Notes: generated by a model from the letters alone, not told the origin. 64,000 nt of DNA from Budvicia diplopodorum (GCF_009800925.1 NZ_WOYF01000007.1:118460-182459), one strand, 5' to 3'; positions 1-9,981 are shown, numbered from the stretch's first letter. Program-made: numbers and translations.

Positions 1-749
1 TTTGCTTTTCCCTGATTGGCCACCGCCGCTGCCTTCGCGGCGATTTCATCGGCATTACCCAAATAATAGCGCTTAATTGGATTCATCTTTTCATCGAACT
101 CATATACTAGCGGCACGCCGGTTGGAATATTCAACTCTAAGATTTCATCTTCGCCCATATTGTCTAAGTACTTCACCATGGCTCTAATCGAGTTACCGTG
201 GGCCGCAATAATGATGCGTTCACCTTTCGCCATACGGGGCTTAATCACGTCGGTCCAGTAGGGTACAACGCGCTCAATGGTGGTAGCCAAGCTTTCGGTT
301 ACCGGTAAATCCGCATCGTTCAGGTTTGCATAGCGGCGATCGTGGCCGGGATAACGTTCATCATCTTTGGTCAATTCCGGCGGGGTTACTGCAAAGCCTC
401 GGCGCCAGAGTTTCACCTGCTCGTCACCGTATTTTTTAGCCGTTTCGGCCTTATTTAGCCCCTGAAGTGCGCCGTAATGACGTTCATTGAGCTTCCAGGA
501 TTTTTCTACCGGCAGCCATTGGGTATCCATTTGGTCCAAAATATTCCACAGCGTATGAATAGCCCGCTTCAGCACCGAGGTATACGCGAAGTCAAAGGTA
601 AAACCTTCGGCTTTTAACAGTTCGCCGGCCTGAATGGCCTCAGCACGCCCTTTATCCGATAATTCAACGTCGGTCCAGCCGGTAAAGCGGTTTTCTTTAT
701 TCCATTCACTTTCACCGTGTCTGACGAGAACTAATTTTGTTACAGCCAT
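1..749 (-). CDS. gpmA: 2,3-bisphosphoglycerate-dependent phosphoglycerate mutase (3' end just clipped)
   Basis: Interconverts 3- and 2-phosphoglycerate in cytosolic glycolysis and gluconeogenesis through a phospho-histidine intermediate. The N-terminus reads [17 protein letters not shown], with the RHG catalytic signature and nucleophile His near residue 11. The last visible residues are NQGKAK-like, which is how the 250-residue E. coli protein ends, so only the final base or bases and the stop lie outside the window. Two ATG codons are adjacent (752 and 749). The AGGAG upstream sits six bases from the second, which also gives the family N-terminus, so 749 is chosen. It lies next to galM as in E. 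coli, and a Fur-box-like palindrome precedes it. Confidence 0.97.
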   Translation of the reverse strand, partial: MAVTKLVLVRHGESEWNKENRFTGWTDVELSDKGRAEAIQAGELLKAEGFTFDFAYTSVLKRAIHTLWNILDQMDTQWLPVEKSWKLNERHYGALQGLNKAETAKKYGDEQVKLWRRGFAVTPPELTKDDERYPGHDRRYANLNDADLPVTESLATTIERVVPYWTDVIKPRMAKGERIIIAAHGNSIRAMVKYLDNMGEDEILELNIPTGVPLVYEFDEKMNPIKRYYLGNADEIAAKAAAVANQGKA

Positions 750-781
750 CATTTTCTCCTTAATAAACTCGCGATACAAAT

Positions 782-800
782 GGTAATGATTATCATTGTA
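782..800 (-). promoter_or_regulatory. Fur box upstream of gpmA
   Basis: A 19-bp stretch centred on AATGATTATCATT closely matches the Fur consensus GATAATGATAATCATTATC and lies about 35-50 bp upstream of the gpmA start. E. coli gpmA is a known Fur target, so iron repression is a reasonable inference. Confidence 0.65.
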
Positions 801-894
801 CTCTAAGCGAACGACAATTAAATAGCAGAATGTTGCTGATATACAATCATAGTTGAATTAATCGGGGGAAGAATAAGATTCAGATAACATCGTG

Positions 895-918
895 AAAAAG
901 CCCGGTATTTCACCGGGC
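895..918 (-). terminator. Rho-independent terminator of the gal operon
   Basis: Read on the minus strand, GCCCGGT-GAAAT-ACCGGGC is followed by TTTTT, immediately after the galM stop codon. Confidence 0.85.
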
Positions 919-924
919 GTTAGC

Positions 925-1968
925 CTAATTTGTCTCAAATTGATAAACCGTCATTGAACGGTAAGCCCCATCGGGTGATACCCAGCAGTCGGGCTGCGGC
1001 CAGTGCGGATGGTTAGGGCTGTTTGGTAGAAATTCAGTTTCCAGCGCCAGCCCGGCATGATTTTCATAAGTGCCACCGTCTCTGGCGGGGGTTCCCGCAA
1101 GGAAGTTACCGCTGTAGAGCTGCAGTGCAGGTTTGGTGGTGAATACCGACATCTTGACTTTGTTATCAGACGACCACAGGTGAGCCGCCGGTTTATCTCC
1201 GCTCAGGCACTGCGCATCAAGAAGGTAAGCGTGATCGTAGCCGCTGACCTGACGCTGGAATTCGTCCTGCAGGAAGTCTTGGCTAAGGGTCTTAGGCTGG
1301 CGGAAATCCATGCTGAGGCCATCTACCGGCGTTAAATCAGCGTTCGGAATTCCCTGACTATCGACGGGCAGGAACCTATCGCTATTTATTTGCAGCCGGT
1401 GCCCACGGCTATCATGGTTGATTCCGTCCAGATTAAAATAGGCGTGGTTAGTCATATTTATCGGGCAATCGCGATCGACCGTTGCCTGATAGCTGATTTC
1501 TACCCGATTATCATCGGTCAGGCTATAGGTCACCTCGACCCGCATATTGCCGGGGTAGCCATTGTCTCCATCTTCAGATTCTAGCCGGAACGTAACGGCT
1601 TGCTCAGCGCGCGTCAGAATCTCCCAACGACGTTTATCAAAGCTGTTTTCGCCGCCGTGGAGCTGATGTTCGCCCTGATTAGCGTTAAGAACAAGGGTTT
1701 TGCCCTGATGTTCAATGCGAGACTGAGAGATACGGTTAGCGTAACGGCCAACGGTCGCGCCTAAGTACGCCTGCTGGGCCAGATAGTCCTGCGGATGCTG
1801 ACATCCCAGTAGCACTTCTCTTACGGACCCATCGAGCAAGGGCAAGCGGCACGAAAGCCATGTTGCCCCCCAGTCCATGGCTTGAATTTGGGTTCCTTGC
1901 GCATTTTTCAGCGTAACGAGGGTAAACGGTTTACCGTCCGGGGCTATTTGTCGTTGAGTATTTACCAT
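925..1968 (-). CDS. galM: Galactose-1-epimerase (mutarotase)
   Basis: Interconverts alpha- and beta-galactose and feeds galactokinase in the Leloir pathway. The 347-residue protein aligns throughout with E. coli GalM (346 aa): MDWGAT, QLHGG.SFDKRRW, the [10 protein letters not shown] segment with the catalytic His, and [13 protein letters not shown] containing the likely catalytic Glu. An upstream in-frame ATG at 1995 would add nine residues absent from the family. Start 1968 is preferred because AGGAGG precedes it by nine bases. It overlaps the galK stop codon (CTATGGTAA), so translation is probably coupled. It is the last gene of galETKM and is followed by a terminator. Confidence 0.96.
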   Translation of the reverse strand: MVNTQRQIAPDGKPFTLVTLKNAQGTQIQAMDWGATWLSCRLPLLDGSVREVLLGCQHPQDYLAQQAYLGATVGRYANRISQSRIEHQGKTLVLNANQGEHQLHGGENSFDKRRWEILTRAEQAVTFRLESEDGDNGYPGNMRVEVTYSLTDDNRVEISYQATVDRDCPINMTNHAYFNLDGINHDSRGHRLQINSDRFLPVDSQGIPNADLTPVDGLSMDFRQPKTLSQDFLQDEFQRQVSGYDHAYLLDAQCLSGDKPAAHLWSSDNKVKMSVFTTKPALQLYSGNFLAGTPARDGGTYENHAGLALETEFLPNSPNHPHWPQPDCWVSPDGAYRSMTVYQFETN

Positions 1969-3113
1969 AGTCCGGTGCCTCCTGAAGCCCGACAAACATA
2001 GAACACTTCTTTCATGCCGGTTTGTTGATGATATTGCTCACTGACCGCCTGACGGATCGCGTCAACCAGCGATTGCGGTGCCAGCGCAACGATACAACCG
2101 CCAAAGCCGCCGCCGGTCATCCGAACGCCACCGCGATTGCCAATAACCTGTTTCACGATGTTAACCAGCGTATCAATCGCCGGAACGGTGATTTCGAAAT
2201 CATCGCGCATAGAACGGTGAGAATCCGCCATTAGCTGGCCCAATTCAGGCAAATTACCCGCGGCTAGCGCACTGGCCGCTGCCAGCGTGCGGTTATTTTC
2301 CGTAATCACGTGGCGAGCGCGTTTAAATACTATCGGGTCAAGACGATCTTTGGCACTGTTTAACTGTTCTAGCGTAACGTCCCTGAGGGCAGGCACGCCA
2401 AAGAATGCGGCGGCTATTTCGCACTGCTTGCGTCGAGCGTTGTATTCGCTATCCACTAGGCCGCGCTTAACGTTGGAGTTAATGATAATCACCGCCATAT
2501 CTTTCGGCACGGGTACAGACCGAGTATGCAGACTACGGCAGTCAATTAACAGAGCGCGATCCGGTTCGCCTAATGCCGAAATAAGCTGGTCCATAATGCC
2601 GCAGTTACAGCCAACGAACTGGTTCTCAGCCTGTTGGCCGTTAAGCGCCAGCGCAACGTCATCAATATCTAACTGGTACAACGCCTGAAGGGTTTTGCCT
2701 ACCGCCACTTCTAACGATGCCGATGAGCTCAGCCCGGCACCCTGCGGTACGTTTCCGCTGATGACTAAATCGGCTCCGCCAACGCCATCAACCCGTTGCT
2801 GTAGAAACAGAATCACGCCGCGCACATAGTTAGCCCACATATATTCAGGGTGTGATTCAATCTTTCCATCCAGCGAGAAAATATCCTGCTGGTTGTTATA
2901 ATCGGCGGCAATTACCCGAATTTGTCGATCGTTGCGCTTGGCACAGCTGATAACGGTTTGATAATCAATGGCACAGGGCAGAACAAATCCATCGTTGTAA
3001 TCGGTATGTTCGCCAATCAGATTAACCCGGCCCGGAGCCTGAATGGTTAACTCCGCAGAGTAGCCAAACTGCTGCTGAAAAATCGCCTGAGTCTGAGGTT
3101 TTAAATTATTCAT
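1962..3113 (-). CDS. galK: Galactokinase
   Basis: Phosphorylates alpha-D-galactose to galactose-1-phosphate with ATP in the cytosol. The 383-residue GHMP kinase has all three family motifs: [11 protein letters not shown] at residues 28-38 (sugar binding), [14 protein letters not shown] near 123-136 (phosphate loop) and [13 protein letters not shown] at 328-340. E. coli GalK is 382 aa. The open frame extends upstream to 3143, but start 3113 gives the family N-terminus and overlaps the end of galT by eight bases, as expected in this tightly packed operon. Confidence 0.97.
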   Translation of the reverse strand: MNNLKPQTQAIFQQQFGYSAELTIQAPGRVNLIGEHTDYNDGFVLPCAIDYQTVISCAKRNDRQIRVIAADYNNQQDIFSLDGKIESHPEYMWANYVRGVILFLQQRVDGVGGADLVISGNVPQGAGLSSSASLEVAVGKTLQALYQLDIDDVALALNGQQAENQFVGCNCGIMDQLISALGEPDRALLIDCRSLHTRSVPVPKDMAVIIINSNVKRGLVDSEYNARRKQCEIAAAFFGVPALRDVTLEQLNSAKDRLDPIVFKRARHVITENNRTLAAASALAAGNLPELGQLMADSHRSMRDDFEITVPAIDTLVNIVKQVIGNRGGVRMTGGGFGGCIVALAPQSLVDAIRQAVSEQYHQQTGMKEVFYVCRASGGTGLW

Positions 3114-4167
3114 CAATCTCTCCTGACTGGTTATAGTGAACATCGCTGACGGCCCGTAAACGCTCGGCGGCCTGTTCGGCCGTTAAATCGCGCTGAGCTT
3201 CGGCCAGCATTTCATAACCCACCATAAATTTACGTACCGTCGCCGAGCGAAGCAGCGGTGGATAGAAATGAGCGTGTAGCTGCCAGTGCTGATTATCCTG
3301 TTGATTAAACGGCGCACCGTGCCATCCCATCGAGTAGGGGAAAGAACAGTGGAATAGGTTGTCATAGCGGCTGGTCAGCTTTTTCAACGCCAGCGCCAAA
3401 TCGCTTTTTTGTTCATTGGTCAGCTCTGTCATTTGCTGAACCTGAACTTTGGGCAATAACAGCGTTTCGAACGGCCACGAGGCCCAGTAAGGAACCACCG
3501 CCAGCCAGTGTGTAGTTTCAACTACCGTACGGCTTCCGTCGGCCATTTCTTTGCGTACATAGTCCAGTAACATGGGGGAGTGATACTGGTCGAAGTAGGC
3601 CTTTTGCAGGCGGTCTTCTCGCTCAATTTCGTTAGGTAAAAAGCTGTTTGCCCAAATCTGACCGTGTGGATGAGGGTTAGAGCACCCCATTGCGGCGCCT
3701 TTATTTTCAAATACCTGAACCCAAGGATAGGTCTGGCCCAGTTCGGCGAGCTGCCGTTGCCAGGTTTCTATAATTTTTTCAACACCGTTCAGTGGCAGCT
3801 CCGGCAGGGTTTTACTGTGATCTGGCGAAAAGCAGATCACCCGGCTGGTACCTCGCGCGCTCTGGCTGCGAATTAGCGGATCCTGTGACTCAGCGGCTTC
3901 TGGCGTATCAGGCATCAGCGCCGCAAAGTCATTGGTAAACACGTAAGTTTGCTGATAGTCAGGGTTAATATCACCGGTAACCCGGGTGTTTCCGGCACAG
4001 AGAAAACATTCAGGATCGTGAGCAGGGCGCTTAACCTGTTCAATCGATTCCTGCTGGCCCTGCCATGGGCGTTTTGCCCGGTGTGGTGAAACTAAAATCC
4101 ATTGTTCGGTTAATGGATTAAAACGCCGATGCGGATGGTCCACCGGATTGAACGCTGGGTTATTCAT
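3106..4167 (-). CDS. galT: Galactose-1-phosphate uridylyltransferase
   Basis: Exchanges UDP between UDP-glucose and galactose-1-phosphate in the Leloir pathway. The protein has 353 residues (E. coli 348). HPHGQ at about residues 166-170 carries the uridylylated His, and Cys54/Cys57 (CFLC) match the zinc-binding pair of the E. coli enzyme. The C-terminal [22 protein letters not shown] block is intact. An upstream ATG at 4227 adds 20 unrelated residues, so 4167 is used. It overlaps galE upstream by eight bases and galK downstream by eight bases, consistent with translational coupling. Confidence 0.97.
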   Translation of the reverse strand: MNNPAFNPVDHPHRRFNPLTEQWILVSPHRAKRPWQGQQESIEQVKRPAHDPECFLCAGNTRVTGDINPDYQQTYVFTNDFAALMPDTPEAAESQDPLIRSQSARGTSRVICFSPDHSKTLPELPLNGVEKIIETWQRQLAELGQTYPWVQVFENKGAAMGCSNPHPHGQIWANSFLPNEIEREDRLQKAYFDQYHSPMLLDYVRKEMADGSRTVVETTHWLAVVPYWASWPFETLLLPKVQVQQMTELTNEQKSDLALALKKLTSRYDNLFHCSFPYSMGWHGAPFNQQDNQHWQLHAHFYPPLLRSATVRKFMVGYEMLAEAQRDLTAEQAAERLRAVSDVHYNQSGEIDE

Positions 4168-5179
4168 CAGGATATCCTTGAGGGTTCGCAGACTGCCAGC
4201 GCCAGGTATCGGCGCACATATCAGCAAGATTAAGCTTTACCTGCCAGTTTAGCTCATTAGCGGCCTTGGTCGGGTCGGCCCAAAACTTGGCTAAGTCGCC
4301 TTCTCTGCGGGGAGCAAAGCGGTAGGCAATGGGTTTGCCGCAGGCTTGACTAAACGCATTGACCACGTCCATAACGCTGTAGCCAAAGCCGGCACCAAGG
4401 TTATAAATATAAACGCCGGGACGATTTGTCACTTTGTTCAGTGCGGCAATATGCCCGTCAGCAACGTCAAGTACGTGAATAAAGTCGCGTTGGCAGGTAC
4501 CGTCCGGCGTCGGGTAATCATTACCAAAGATCGAGAGCGAGTCACGGCGACCAACGGCAACCTGCGCGATAAACGGCATCAGATTATTAGGAATACCCTG
4601 AGGGTCTTCACCCATGGTGCCGGAAGGGTGGGCACCGACCGGATTAAAATAGCGCAGTAAGGCAATACTCCACTCAGGCTGCGCTTTTTGCAGATCCTGA
4701 AGGCACTGCTCGATCATGAGTTTACTGTTGCCATAGGGGCTGGAAGGTCTACCCGTTTGCATGGTTTCGACATAAGGAACAACCGGCTGTTCGCCGTAAA
4801 CGGTAGCCGATGAGCTAAAAATAAAGTTAGTGATGCCAGCACGGCTCATGGCTTCAACTAATACCAGCGAGCCGTGGATATTATTATCATAGTATTCCAG
4901 AGGCTTATTGACCGATTCACCGACCGCCTTCAGCGCAGCAAAGTGAATAACCGAGTCGATAGTATGTTCTGTGAAAATTTTGTTGAGTAGCGCCGCATCG
5001 CGCACGTCTCCGTGATAGAACTCGGGCCTATGGCCGGTTAACTTTTCAATACGATCGAGAACGCTGACTTTGCTGTTACAGAGATTATCAATCACCACCG
5101 GAGTATGCCCGGCATCGATCAGTTGTACGCAGGTATGGCTGCCTATGTAACCGGTACCACCCGTAATTAACACTTTCAT
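4160..5179 (-). CDS. galE: UDP-glucose 4-epimerase
   Basis: Interconverts UDP-galactose and UDP-glucose using bound NAD; the first gene of galETKM. The 339-residue short-chain dehydrogenase-type protein has the NAD motif GGTGYIGSH (7-15), Ser124 in SSSATVYG, and the catalytic Tyr149/Lys153 pair (YGNSK), all at the same positions as in E. coli GalE. The stop overlaps the galT start. One feature differs from the E. coli protein at a glance: [10 protein letters not shown] replaces GVRDYIHVMD. The upstream region carries a GalR/GalS-like operator superimposed on a CRP-like site. Confidence 0.97.
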   Translation of the reverse strand: MKVLITGGTGYIGSHTCVQLIDAGHTPVVIDNLCNSKVSVLDRIEKLTGHRPEFYHGDVRDAALLNKIFTEHTIDSVIHFAALKAVGESVNKPLEYYDNNIHGSLVLVEAMSRAGITNFIFSSSATVYGEQPVVPYVETMQTGRPSSPYGNSKLMIEQCLQDLQKAQPEWSIALLRYFNPVGAHPSGTMGEDPQGIPNNLMPFIAQVAVGRRDSLSIFGNDYPTPDGTCQRDFIHVLDVADGHIAALNKVTNRPGVYIYNLGAGFGYSVMDVVNAFSQACGKPIAYRFAPRREGDLAKFWADPTKAANELNWQVKLNLADMCADTWRWQSANPQGYPDE

Positions 5180-5214
5180 TGAACATCCTCTCGTATATAT
5201 CTATGGGTATATAT

Positions 5215-5283
5215 TGGATATATATTAGCATAATCTTTTTTAACTAAAAGGGCGGTTATTGTAAATTGTGAAACCGATTACAT
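5215..5283 (-). promoter_or_regulatory. gal promoter with overlapping GalR/GalS- and CRP-like sites
   Basis: At 5268-5283, GTGAAACCGATTACAT fits the GalR/GalS operator (GTGKAANCGNTTNCAC) with two deviations. The same bases contain TGTGA-N6-TTACA, one mismatch from the CRP core TGTGA-N6-TCACA. On the minus strand, TGCTAATAT (5222-5230) is a good extended -10. A transcript start near 5215 would place the operator centre near -60, where E. coli gal has its external operator and where class I CRP sites also lie. The site is seen in the sequence; its regulation is inferred. Confidence 0.55.
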
Positions 5284-5373
5284 TTTGAGTTGACGTCATA
5301 GCAATGGGAAGCGAATAAATAGACAGCAAGAGAAGAGGGGAAGCGATCGACGCGGGTATCTATGCTTTGCCGT

Positions 5374-5408
5374 AAAAAAAACAAACCCCGGAATGCCCGG
5401 GGTTTGTT
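5374..5408 (-). terminator. Rho-independent terminator after the 5428 gene
   Basis: A long inverted repeat (ACAAACCCCGG, loop, CCGGGGTTTGT) is followed by a T tract on the minus strand just beyond the stop of the membrane-protein gene at 5428. Confidence 0.8.
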
Positions 5409-5427
5409 TAGAAATAGATTAATCTAA

Positions 5428-5910
5428 TTAACGGTGTAACCAGCCTTTAGTCGCTGATTTACCCTTAGTTTTAACGCTGTTAGGCGGAGTTTGAAACATA
5501 TAGTCGACGGCATTATCTAAACCAATAGATTGATAGCCAGCCAGTTCAAAGCCATACGGATTCTTGCTGGTAGTGCCATAAATCACGGTTTCAAACGTCA
5601 TTGGAAGCTTGCCGTTATTGACTAACCATGATTTATCCATTTTATATTCAGGTACTAAGCGAATAGTGGAGCCGTTAACCAATTCAAAATCGCTGCTCTT
5701 AATCAAGCCAAACTGTTGTACTTGGTTATCGTCGGTAACGATATAAACGTGGTTGACCAGAAATAAGTACCCGGCGGCACCAATCAGTAAACCAACGACG
5801 CCTGCGCCTTTTCTAAGTTTGATGTTTTTACGAAAAAGAACAAATAGCGAAACGGCTAAAATAACGGCGATTACGCCAAATATGATTTGAAATGTAACAA
5901 TAGAAAACAT
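5428..5910 (-). CDS. Small membrane protein of unknown function
   Basis: I do not recognise this 160-residue protein. Two hydrophobic stretches, residues about 5-26 (IVTFQIIFGVIAVILAVSLFV) and 36-53 (GAGVVGLLIGAAGYLFLV), suggest two membrane helices separated by a short basic loop (RKNIKLRK). A soluble C-terminal domain of about 105 residues follows, rich in beta-prone segments and ending in a basic tail. An AAGGGA upstream of the ATG is a plausible though distant ribosome site. The gene has its own terminator and sits between galE and the isochorismatase-fold gene, a position that is empty in E. coli. Confidence 0.75.
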   Translation of the reverse strand: MFSIVTFQIIFGVIAVILAVSLFVLFRKNIKLRKGAGVVGLLIGAAGYLFLVNHVYIVTDDNQVQQFGLIKSSDFELVNGSTIRLVPEYKMDKSWLVNNGKLPMTFETVIYGTTSKNPYGFELAGYQSIGLDNAVDYMFQTPPNSVKTKGKSATKGWLHR

Positions 5911-5977
5911 GATGTATTAATCCCTTAATAGAGTAACAAAGCATAATAATAATGGAGTCGTAAGATCGGACCATCGC

Positions 5978-6046
5978 TATACCCGTCATACTTCAGGCTG
6001 CCTGTGCGTTGGCTGCGTTATGGCAACTTGAATTATTTTGGGTATA
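5978..6046. repeat. Intergenic palindromic repeat (MITE-like)
   Basis: About 70 bp bounded by imperfect terminal inverted repeats: TATACCCGTCATACTTCAGG on the left, and on the right a sequence whose complement begins ATACCCAAAATAATTCAAG. It resembles the dispersed TATACCC...GGGTATA elements of Yersinia, Serratia and Photorhabdus intergenic regions. Only one copy was found in this window. Confidence 0.6.
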
Positions 6047-6153
6047 TCAGCTAAGTATGGTTTTCCCTATCTACTCTTTGGCAAGTCTAACATTTTCTTT
6101 TTACCGTTCCAAGCTAGTGCTACATTGGATGCAGCGCCTTTGGCTAGAGGAAA

Positions 6154-6720
6154 TTATGACTCTTGTACCCACGCGGTGGTATTGGTGATATGTGCCATAC
6201 CGGCTAAGGCCGTCATGCTTTGTTGATGAGCTTCTTGCGTTGCCGCTGCGCAAAGATCTTCTAATATACTGACTTTAAATCCTAAATCGTGAGCCTGTCT
6301 GGCCGTGCTTTGGATCGCCATTAATGAGCTAACGCCACCGAGCAACAGATGGTCATAACCGCGGTCATTTAGCCACTGCTGTAATTGATTACCGGCAAAG
6401 GCTGAAACGGCTTTTTTCACTACAATTTCATCTTGAGCGTGAACGTCCAACCCTTCGGCCCAATCGCAACCGTTAGCACTCAGGCGCAGCCTTCCTGCCC
6501 GTTTAGCGCCGCTAAACATCGGAGAATTAGCCGGAATATCATGGTAATCATCAGCAAAACCGACTTTAATCCAGATAACCGGAACGTTTTGGCGGCGGGC
6601 ATAGGCCGCGGTGCTGTTCGCCAGTGGAATAATGCCTCTGGCCTGAGTCTGTGAGTGGCTGGCCGAGTGCTCGCCGACAATATCCTGAATTAAATCAATA
6701 ATAATTAGTGCAGATGACAT
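6154..6720 (-). CDS. Isochorismatase-fold hydrolase-like protein lacking the catalytic Cys
   Basis: The 188-residue protein has the isochorismatase (cysteine hydrolase) fold: an N-terminal IIIDLIQDI with the catalytic Asp near residue 9, a central VVKKAVSAF segment with the expected Lys, and GGVSSLMAIQSTARQA. In most relatives this last motif reads GVxTxxCVxxTAR, with Cys as nucleophile. Here the codon at 6316-6318 encodes Ala. EntB-type isochorismatases also lack Cys (they have Gly), so activity on a vinyl ether is possible, but the substrate is unknown. TTAGGAGCG precedes the ATG. It appears monocistronic. Confidence 0.85.
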   Translation of the reverse strand: MSSALIIIDLIQDIVGEHSASHSQTQARGIIPLANSTAAYARRQNVPVIWIKVGFADDYHDIPANSPMFSGAKRAGRLRLSANGCDWAEGLDVHAQDEIVVKKAVSAFAGNQLQQWLNDRGYDHLLLGGVSSLMAIQSTARQAHDLGFKVSILEDLCAAATQEAHQQSMTALAGMAHITNTTAWVQES

Positions 6721-6988
6721 AAACGCTCCTAATATACTGGCTCAAGGGAAATCAAACGTTGTGGCGCGCTTCTTTAACGCTTAAAACCAACGGATATGTC
6801 TATTATCGTTCAGTATGTCTTATTGTAGATTACCGGTTGCTATCAGCGCACCGGCAGGGTGGTTTTTATCCGTAAACTACGGTTTTTTTGACTGTATTAA
6901 TGATATCAATTCAATTAATAAACGCTACACTGTCACTTCTTGTGGCTTTCTCATCTTCTTAAGCGTGGAATTATCGAATGCGGTGTAA

Positions 6989-8455
6989 CTAGCCCCTTTT
7001 TTCAACGGCGTAAGCATAGCTGTTGCCCGTAGGGATAAAGCTTAGCCGATGAGTAATACATTTTGGCGCATCTTCGGCATGATGAGAAACAAACAACAGC
7101 TGGCTTCTTCCTTCGCCGATAAGCACATCAATCCAACGCTTAACTAACTGACGGTTCAGCGGGTCTAACCCCTGTAATGGTTCATCCAGTATCAGCAACG
7201 TAGGATGTTTGACTAAGGCTCTGGCAATCAGCGTTAACCGCTGTTGCCCCCACGACAGTGAATGGAAAGGCATATCGGCCAACTGAGTTAACCCTAACAA
7301 ATCGAGCCATTGTTGAGTGAGTTTTTCCTGCGTATCCGACGTGGCCTGATAGATGCCAATAGAATCTAAGTAGCCGGAAAGAATCACGTTACGCACGCTA
7401 ACGCTGACCCGGTAGTCCAGATGCAGATTGCTGCTGACGTAGCCAATGTACTTTTTGATATCCCAGATGGTCTCACCGCTGCCGCGTTTACGCCCGAACA
7501 GCGTCAGGTCATTGCTATAACCCTGCGGATGATCGCCAGCGATCAGGCTGAGTAAGGTGGATTTACCCGCACCGTTAGGCCCAACAATCTGCCAGTGTTC
7601 ATCGGGCTTTACCTGCCAGTTAAGGCCGTTAATGATTGCCCGATCGCTATAGTGGATAATACAGTTATTCAGCGTGATGAGCGGCGTGTTCGGGGGAAAT
7701 AGCGCCGTTGCGGTGACTTCGGCCGGTGGAAGCGCAATCCCGGATAGCCGCTCACTTTGGGCTAACTGGGCCACCAGCGCTTCTGACAGAATTGCCTGAC
7801 GCAGCCCCGAACGGGTCAGGTGGCAGTCGGCCAATACGCCAACGTGGGTAATAAACTCGGGAATTTCATCAAAGCGAGTAAGCACCAGAACTACGGTCAA
7901 GCCTGCGGCCGATAGTTCTGACAATAGCTCCGCCAACTGCTGCCGGGATGCAACGTCCAGCCCGTCAAACGGCTCATCCAGAATGAGTAAATCAGGTGAG
8001 GAAAGTAATGCCTGACAAAGCAGCGTTTTTCGGGTTTCTCCGGTTGAAAGATATTTAAACCGACGGGTGAGCAGGTGGCTGATACCAAACATCTTGGCCA
8101 ACTTCAGGCATTCTAGCTCATTGGCCCGTTCTAGCTGAATAATCTCCGCCGTGGTTCGACCGGTATCATCCTCACTTTCACTCAGCATATCGGTATTATT
8201 TCGTTGCCACTCTTCAGTCACCAATTGCTGTAACTGCTCAAAGGAGAGGCGAACGATGTGTTTAAAACTGCATTCTCTGCGACCGGTTAATAGCGTCAGT
8301 TCATCCGACAGCGCTCGGGCGAGCGCCGACTTTCCGCTACCGTTCGAGCCGACAAAAGCCCAACGCTGCCCTTCATTTAAAGACAATATTGGCAAGGATA
8401 GGGTTTTAGTATGGCTAAGCCTAAAGCACCCTTCTGAAATGGTTAACTGTTTCAT
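6989..8455 (-). CDS. modF: ModF, double ATP-binding-cassette protein of the molybdate locus
   Basis: The 488-residue protein has two ABC ATPase domains and no membrane domain, matching E. coli ModF (490 aa) throughout. The first Walker A is VGSNGSGKSALA with LSTGETRK signature and LLILDEPFDGLD Walker B; the second is VGPNGAGKSTLL with LSWGQQR and LLILDEPLQGLD. Its exact role in molybdate handling is not established. An upstream ATG at 8524 adds 23 unrelated residues; 8455 (MKQLTISEG) matches the family and has a GGGG-containing site upstream. It lies downstream of modE on the same strand, with a 274-bp gap. Confidence 0.95.
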   Translation of the reverse strand: MKQLTISEGCFRLSHTKTLSLPILSLNEGQRWAFVGSNGSGKSALARALSDELTLLTGRRECSFKHIVRLSFEQLQQLVTEEWQRNNTDMLSESEDDTGRTTAEIIQLERANELECLKLAKMFGISHLLTRRFKYLSTGETRKTLLCQALLSSPDLLILDEPFDGLDVASRQQLAELLSELSAAGLTVVLVLTRFDEIPEFITHVGVLADCHLTRSGLRQAILSEALVAQLAQSERLSGIALPPAEVTATALFPPNTPLITLNNCIIHYSDRAIINGLNWQVKPDEHWQIVGPNGAGKSTLLSLIAGDHPQGYSNDLTLFGRKRGSGETIWDIKKYIGYVSSNLHLDYRVSVSVRNVILSGYLDSIGIYQATSDTQEKLTQQWLDLLGLTQLADMPFHSLSWGQQRLTLIARALVKHPTLLILDEPLQGLDPLNRQLVKRWIDVLIGEGRSQLLFVSHHAEDAPKCITHRLSFIPTGNSYAYAVEKRG

Positions 8456-8729
8456 AAAATGCCCCTTCAATTTGAATGTTGATCGGCTATTTCTGCTTAT
8501 TGCCCCGGTCAGCCAGCATGGCAAAGAGTAAATTAAAAATCATCGACATAAAATGCGGGTGGTGGGTAAATTAAGATTTATTTGCCAGATATTCGACAGA
8601 GCTCGTGAAATTTTGGCCATTGAGGTTTAACGAATTTCAAACAGGCCAAAAGAGGGGAAACAATATCGCCATCCCGTTAGAACGACATAGCGATATGAGC
8701 GGAGTGATAAACTCAGGGTTAATTCCGGA

Positions 8730-9551
8730 TTAGCACAGCGTCGCAATAATCACGCTTTCTGCGCTAAAGCTTGCCCAAAGCGATTGCTTGCTCTTAAGGC
8801 ACAGCCTATCCGCCTCTTCATTAACGATGGTGGCGCACAGGGCTTCACCGCCGTCCAATTGCATCAGCACTTCACTGCTTTTTTCACCGCGTTTTACCGA
8901 CGTTACCTGACCATGAAGGCAGTTATCGCCGTTTTTTACCTGAGCCGTATGCAACGAGATCGAGGGCGCTTTCACTAAGGCTAATACCTCTTTGCCCGCC
9001 GATAGCTGCAAGCGTGCTGCGCTTTGTTGGGTCAGCGACGCATTGATTTGGGTTTTGCCGTCGGCCATCAGCACCACAATATTGTCCTGAACTGAGTTTT
9101 CATGGCTGGATGCCAGCGTGCCAAAAAACTGGTTGCGGGCGCTGGTTTGTAACGAGAAACGGGCAATCGCCGCCAGTAGGCTGTCAAGCGGCAGGCTGTC
9201 GTCCTGTAACACGTCAAAGGCTTTTTGCTGTATTTGACCCAGCAGATCGTAAAGCTGAATCAGCCTCTGGCCGTAGGTGGTCAGTACGGCACCTCCGCCG
9301 CCTTTACCGCCGGTACTGCGTTCAACCAGCAGGTGTTCAGTGAGCTGATTCATTTCATTAACCGCGTCCCAGGCGCTCTTATAGCTGATATCGGCTAGTT
9401 TAGCCCCCTGACTAATTGAGCCCGTGTGTGCTATTTGCTTTAATAGTGCGATACGTCGAGGGTCGGCAAATAGATTGCCCTGTAGTTTGAGCGTCAGTAG
9501 AATTTCAGCGTCCATGGATGTATCTGCCCGTTTAACAAAGGTATGATTCAT
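8730..9551 (-). CDS. modE: Molybdate-responsive transcriptional regulator ModE
   Basis: A dimeric regulator that binds molybdate and DNA, repressing modABC and influencing moa and other molybdoenzyme genes. It has an N-terminal LysR-like winged helix (ADPRRIALLKQIAHTGSISQGAK...SYKSAWDAVNEMNQL), the SARNQ/T motif region (FSLQTSARNQFFG), and two C-terminal molybdate-binding (TOBE/MOP) repeats ending SVIIATLC as in E. coli. At 273 residues it is about ten longer than E. coli ModE (262). Start 9551 has AGG upstream; the internal ATG at 9515 (MDAEILL) aligns with the E. coli start and is an alternative. It is divergent from acrZ-modABC. Confidence 0.96.
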   Translation of the reverse strand: MNHTFVKRADTSMDAEILLTLKLQGNLFADPRRIALLKQIAHTGSISQGAKLADISYKSAWDAVNEMNQLTEHLLVERSTGGKGGGGAVLTTYGQRLIQLYDLLGQIQQKAFDVLQDDSLPLDSLLAAIARFSLQTSARNQFFGTLASSHENSVQDNIVVLMADGKTQINASLTQQSAARLQLSAGKEVLALVKAPSISLHTAQVKNGDNCLHGQVTSVKRGEKSSEVLMQLDGGEALCATIVNEEADRLCLKSKQSLWASFSAESVIIATLC

Positions 9552-9718
9552 TGTTACCTATTTTTGGTATTCTGCCAAACTCCCTTTTGCAGCACGTTTA
9601 GATGAAACTTATCTGCGGATAGTTGCTAAACTTTGTGTTATTATTTAGCTATCTGCTGGCTATTGATTAGCTGTAAATATACAGTTCACCAGCGCGTTAA
9701 GGTTTAAATGAGGTACCT

Positions 9719-9859
9719 ATGGAAATATTAAAAAGTTTGTTTGTAGCCACCTTAATGGTACCCGTCGTAATGGCTTTTATTCTGGGTTCGATTTACGGTC
9801 TTGGCGAACTTTTTAACTTTATTTCTAATCTTGGTCATAAAGATAAAAAGAAAATTTAA
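9719..9859 (+). CDS. acrZ: AcrZ, small membrane partner of the AcrB efflux pump
   Basis: A 46-residue single-pass inner-membrane protein. MEILKSLF is followed by a hydrophobic helix ([21 protein letters not shown]) and a short basic tail ending HKDKKKI. It aligns with E. coli AcrZ/YbhT (49 aa; [20 protein letters not shown]...), which binds AcrB and modulates drug specificity. The position between modE and modA is conserved with E. coli. GAGG lies five bases before the ATG, and a strong terminator follows the stop. Confidence 0.93.
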   Translation: MEILKSLFVATLMVPVVMAFILGSIYGLGELFNFISNLGHKDKKKI

Positions 9860-9875
9860 GTTTCTGCCTGGCGGC

Positions 9876-9915
9876 AAAAAATACCGGCCTTGTTTAATCA
9901 GGCCGGTATTTTTTT
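9876..9915 (+). terminator. Rho-independent terminator of acrZ
   Basis: AAATACCGGCC, an 11-base loop and GGCCGGTATTTTTTT form a stable stem with a T tract 16 bases after acrZ, separating it from modABC. Confidence 0.9.
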
Positions 9916-9981
9916 GCGTATTATTGGGTAATCATCTTCTGCGAATAGGTTGATTCAGTCGGTGACAAATAAGATTCAAGT

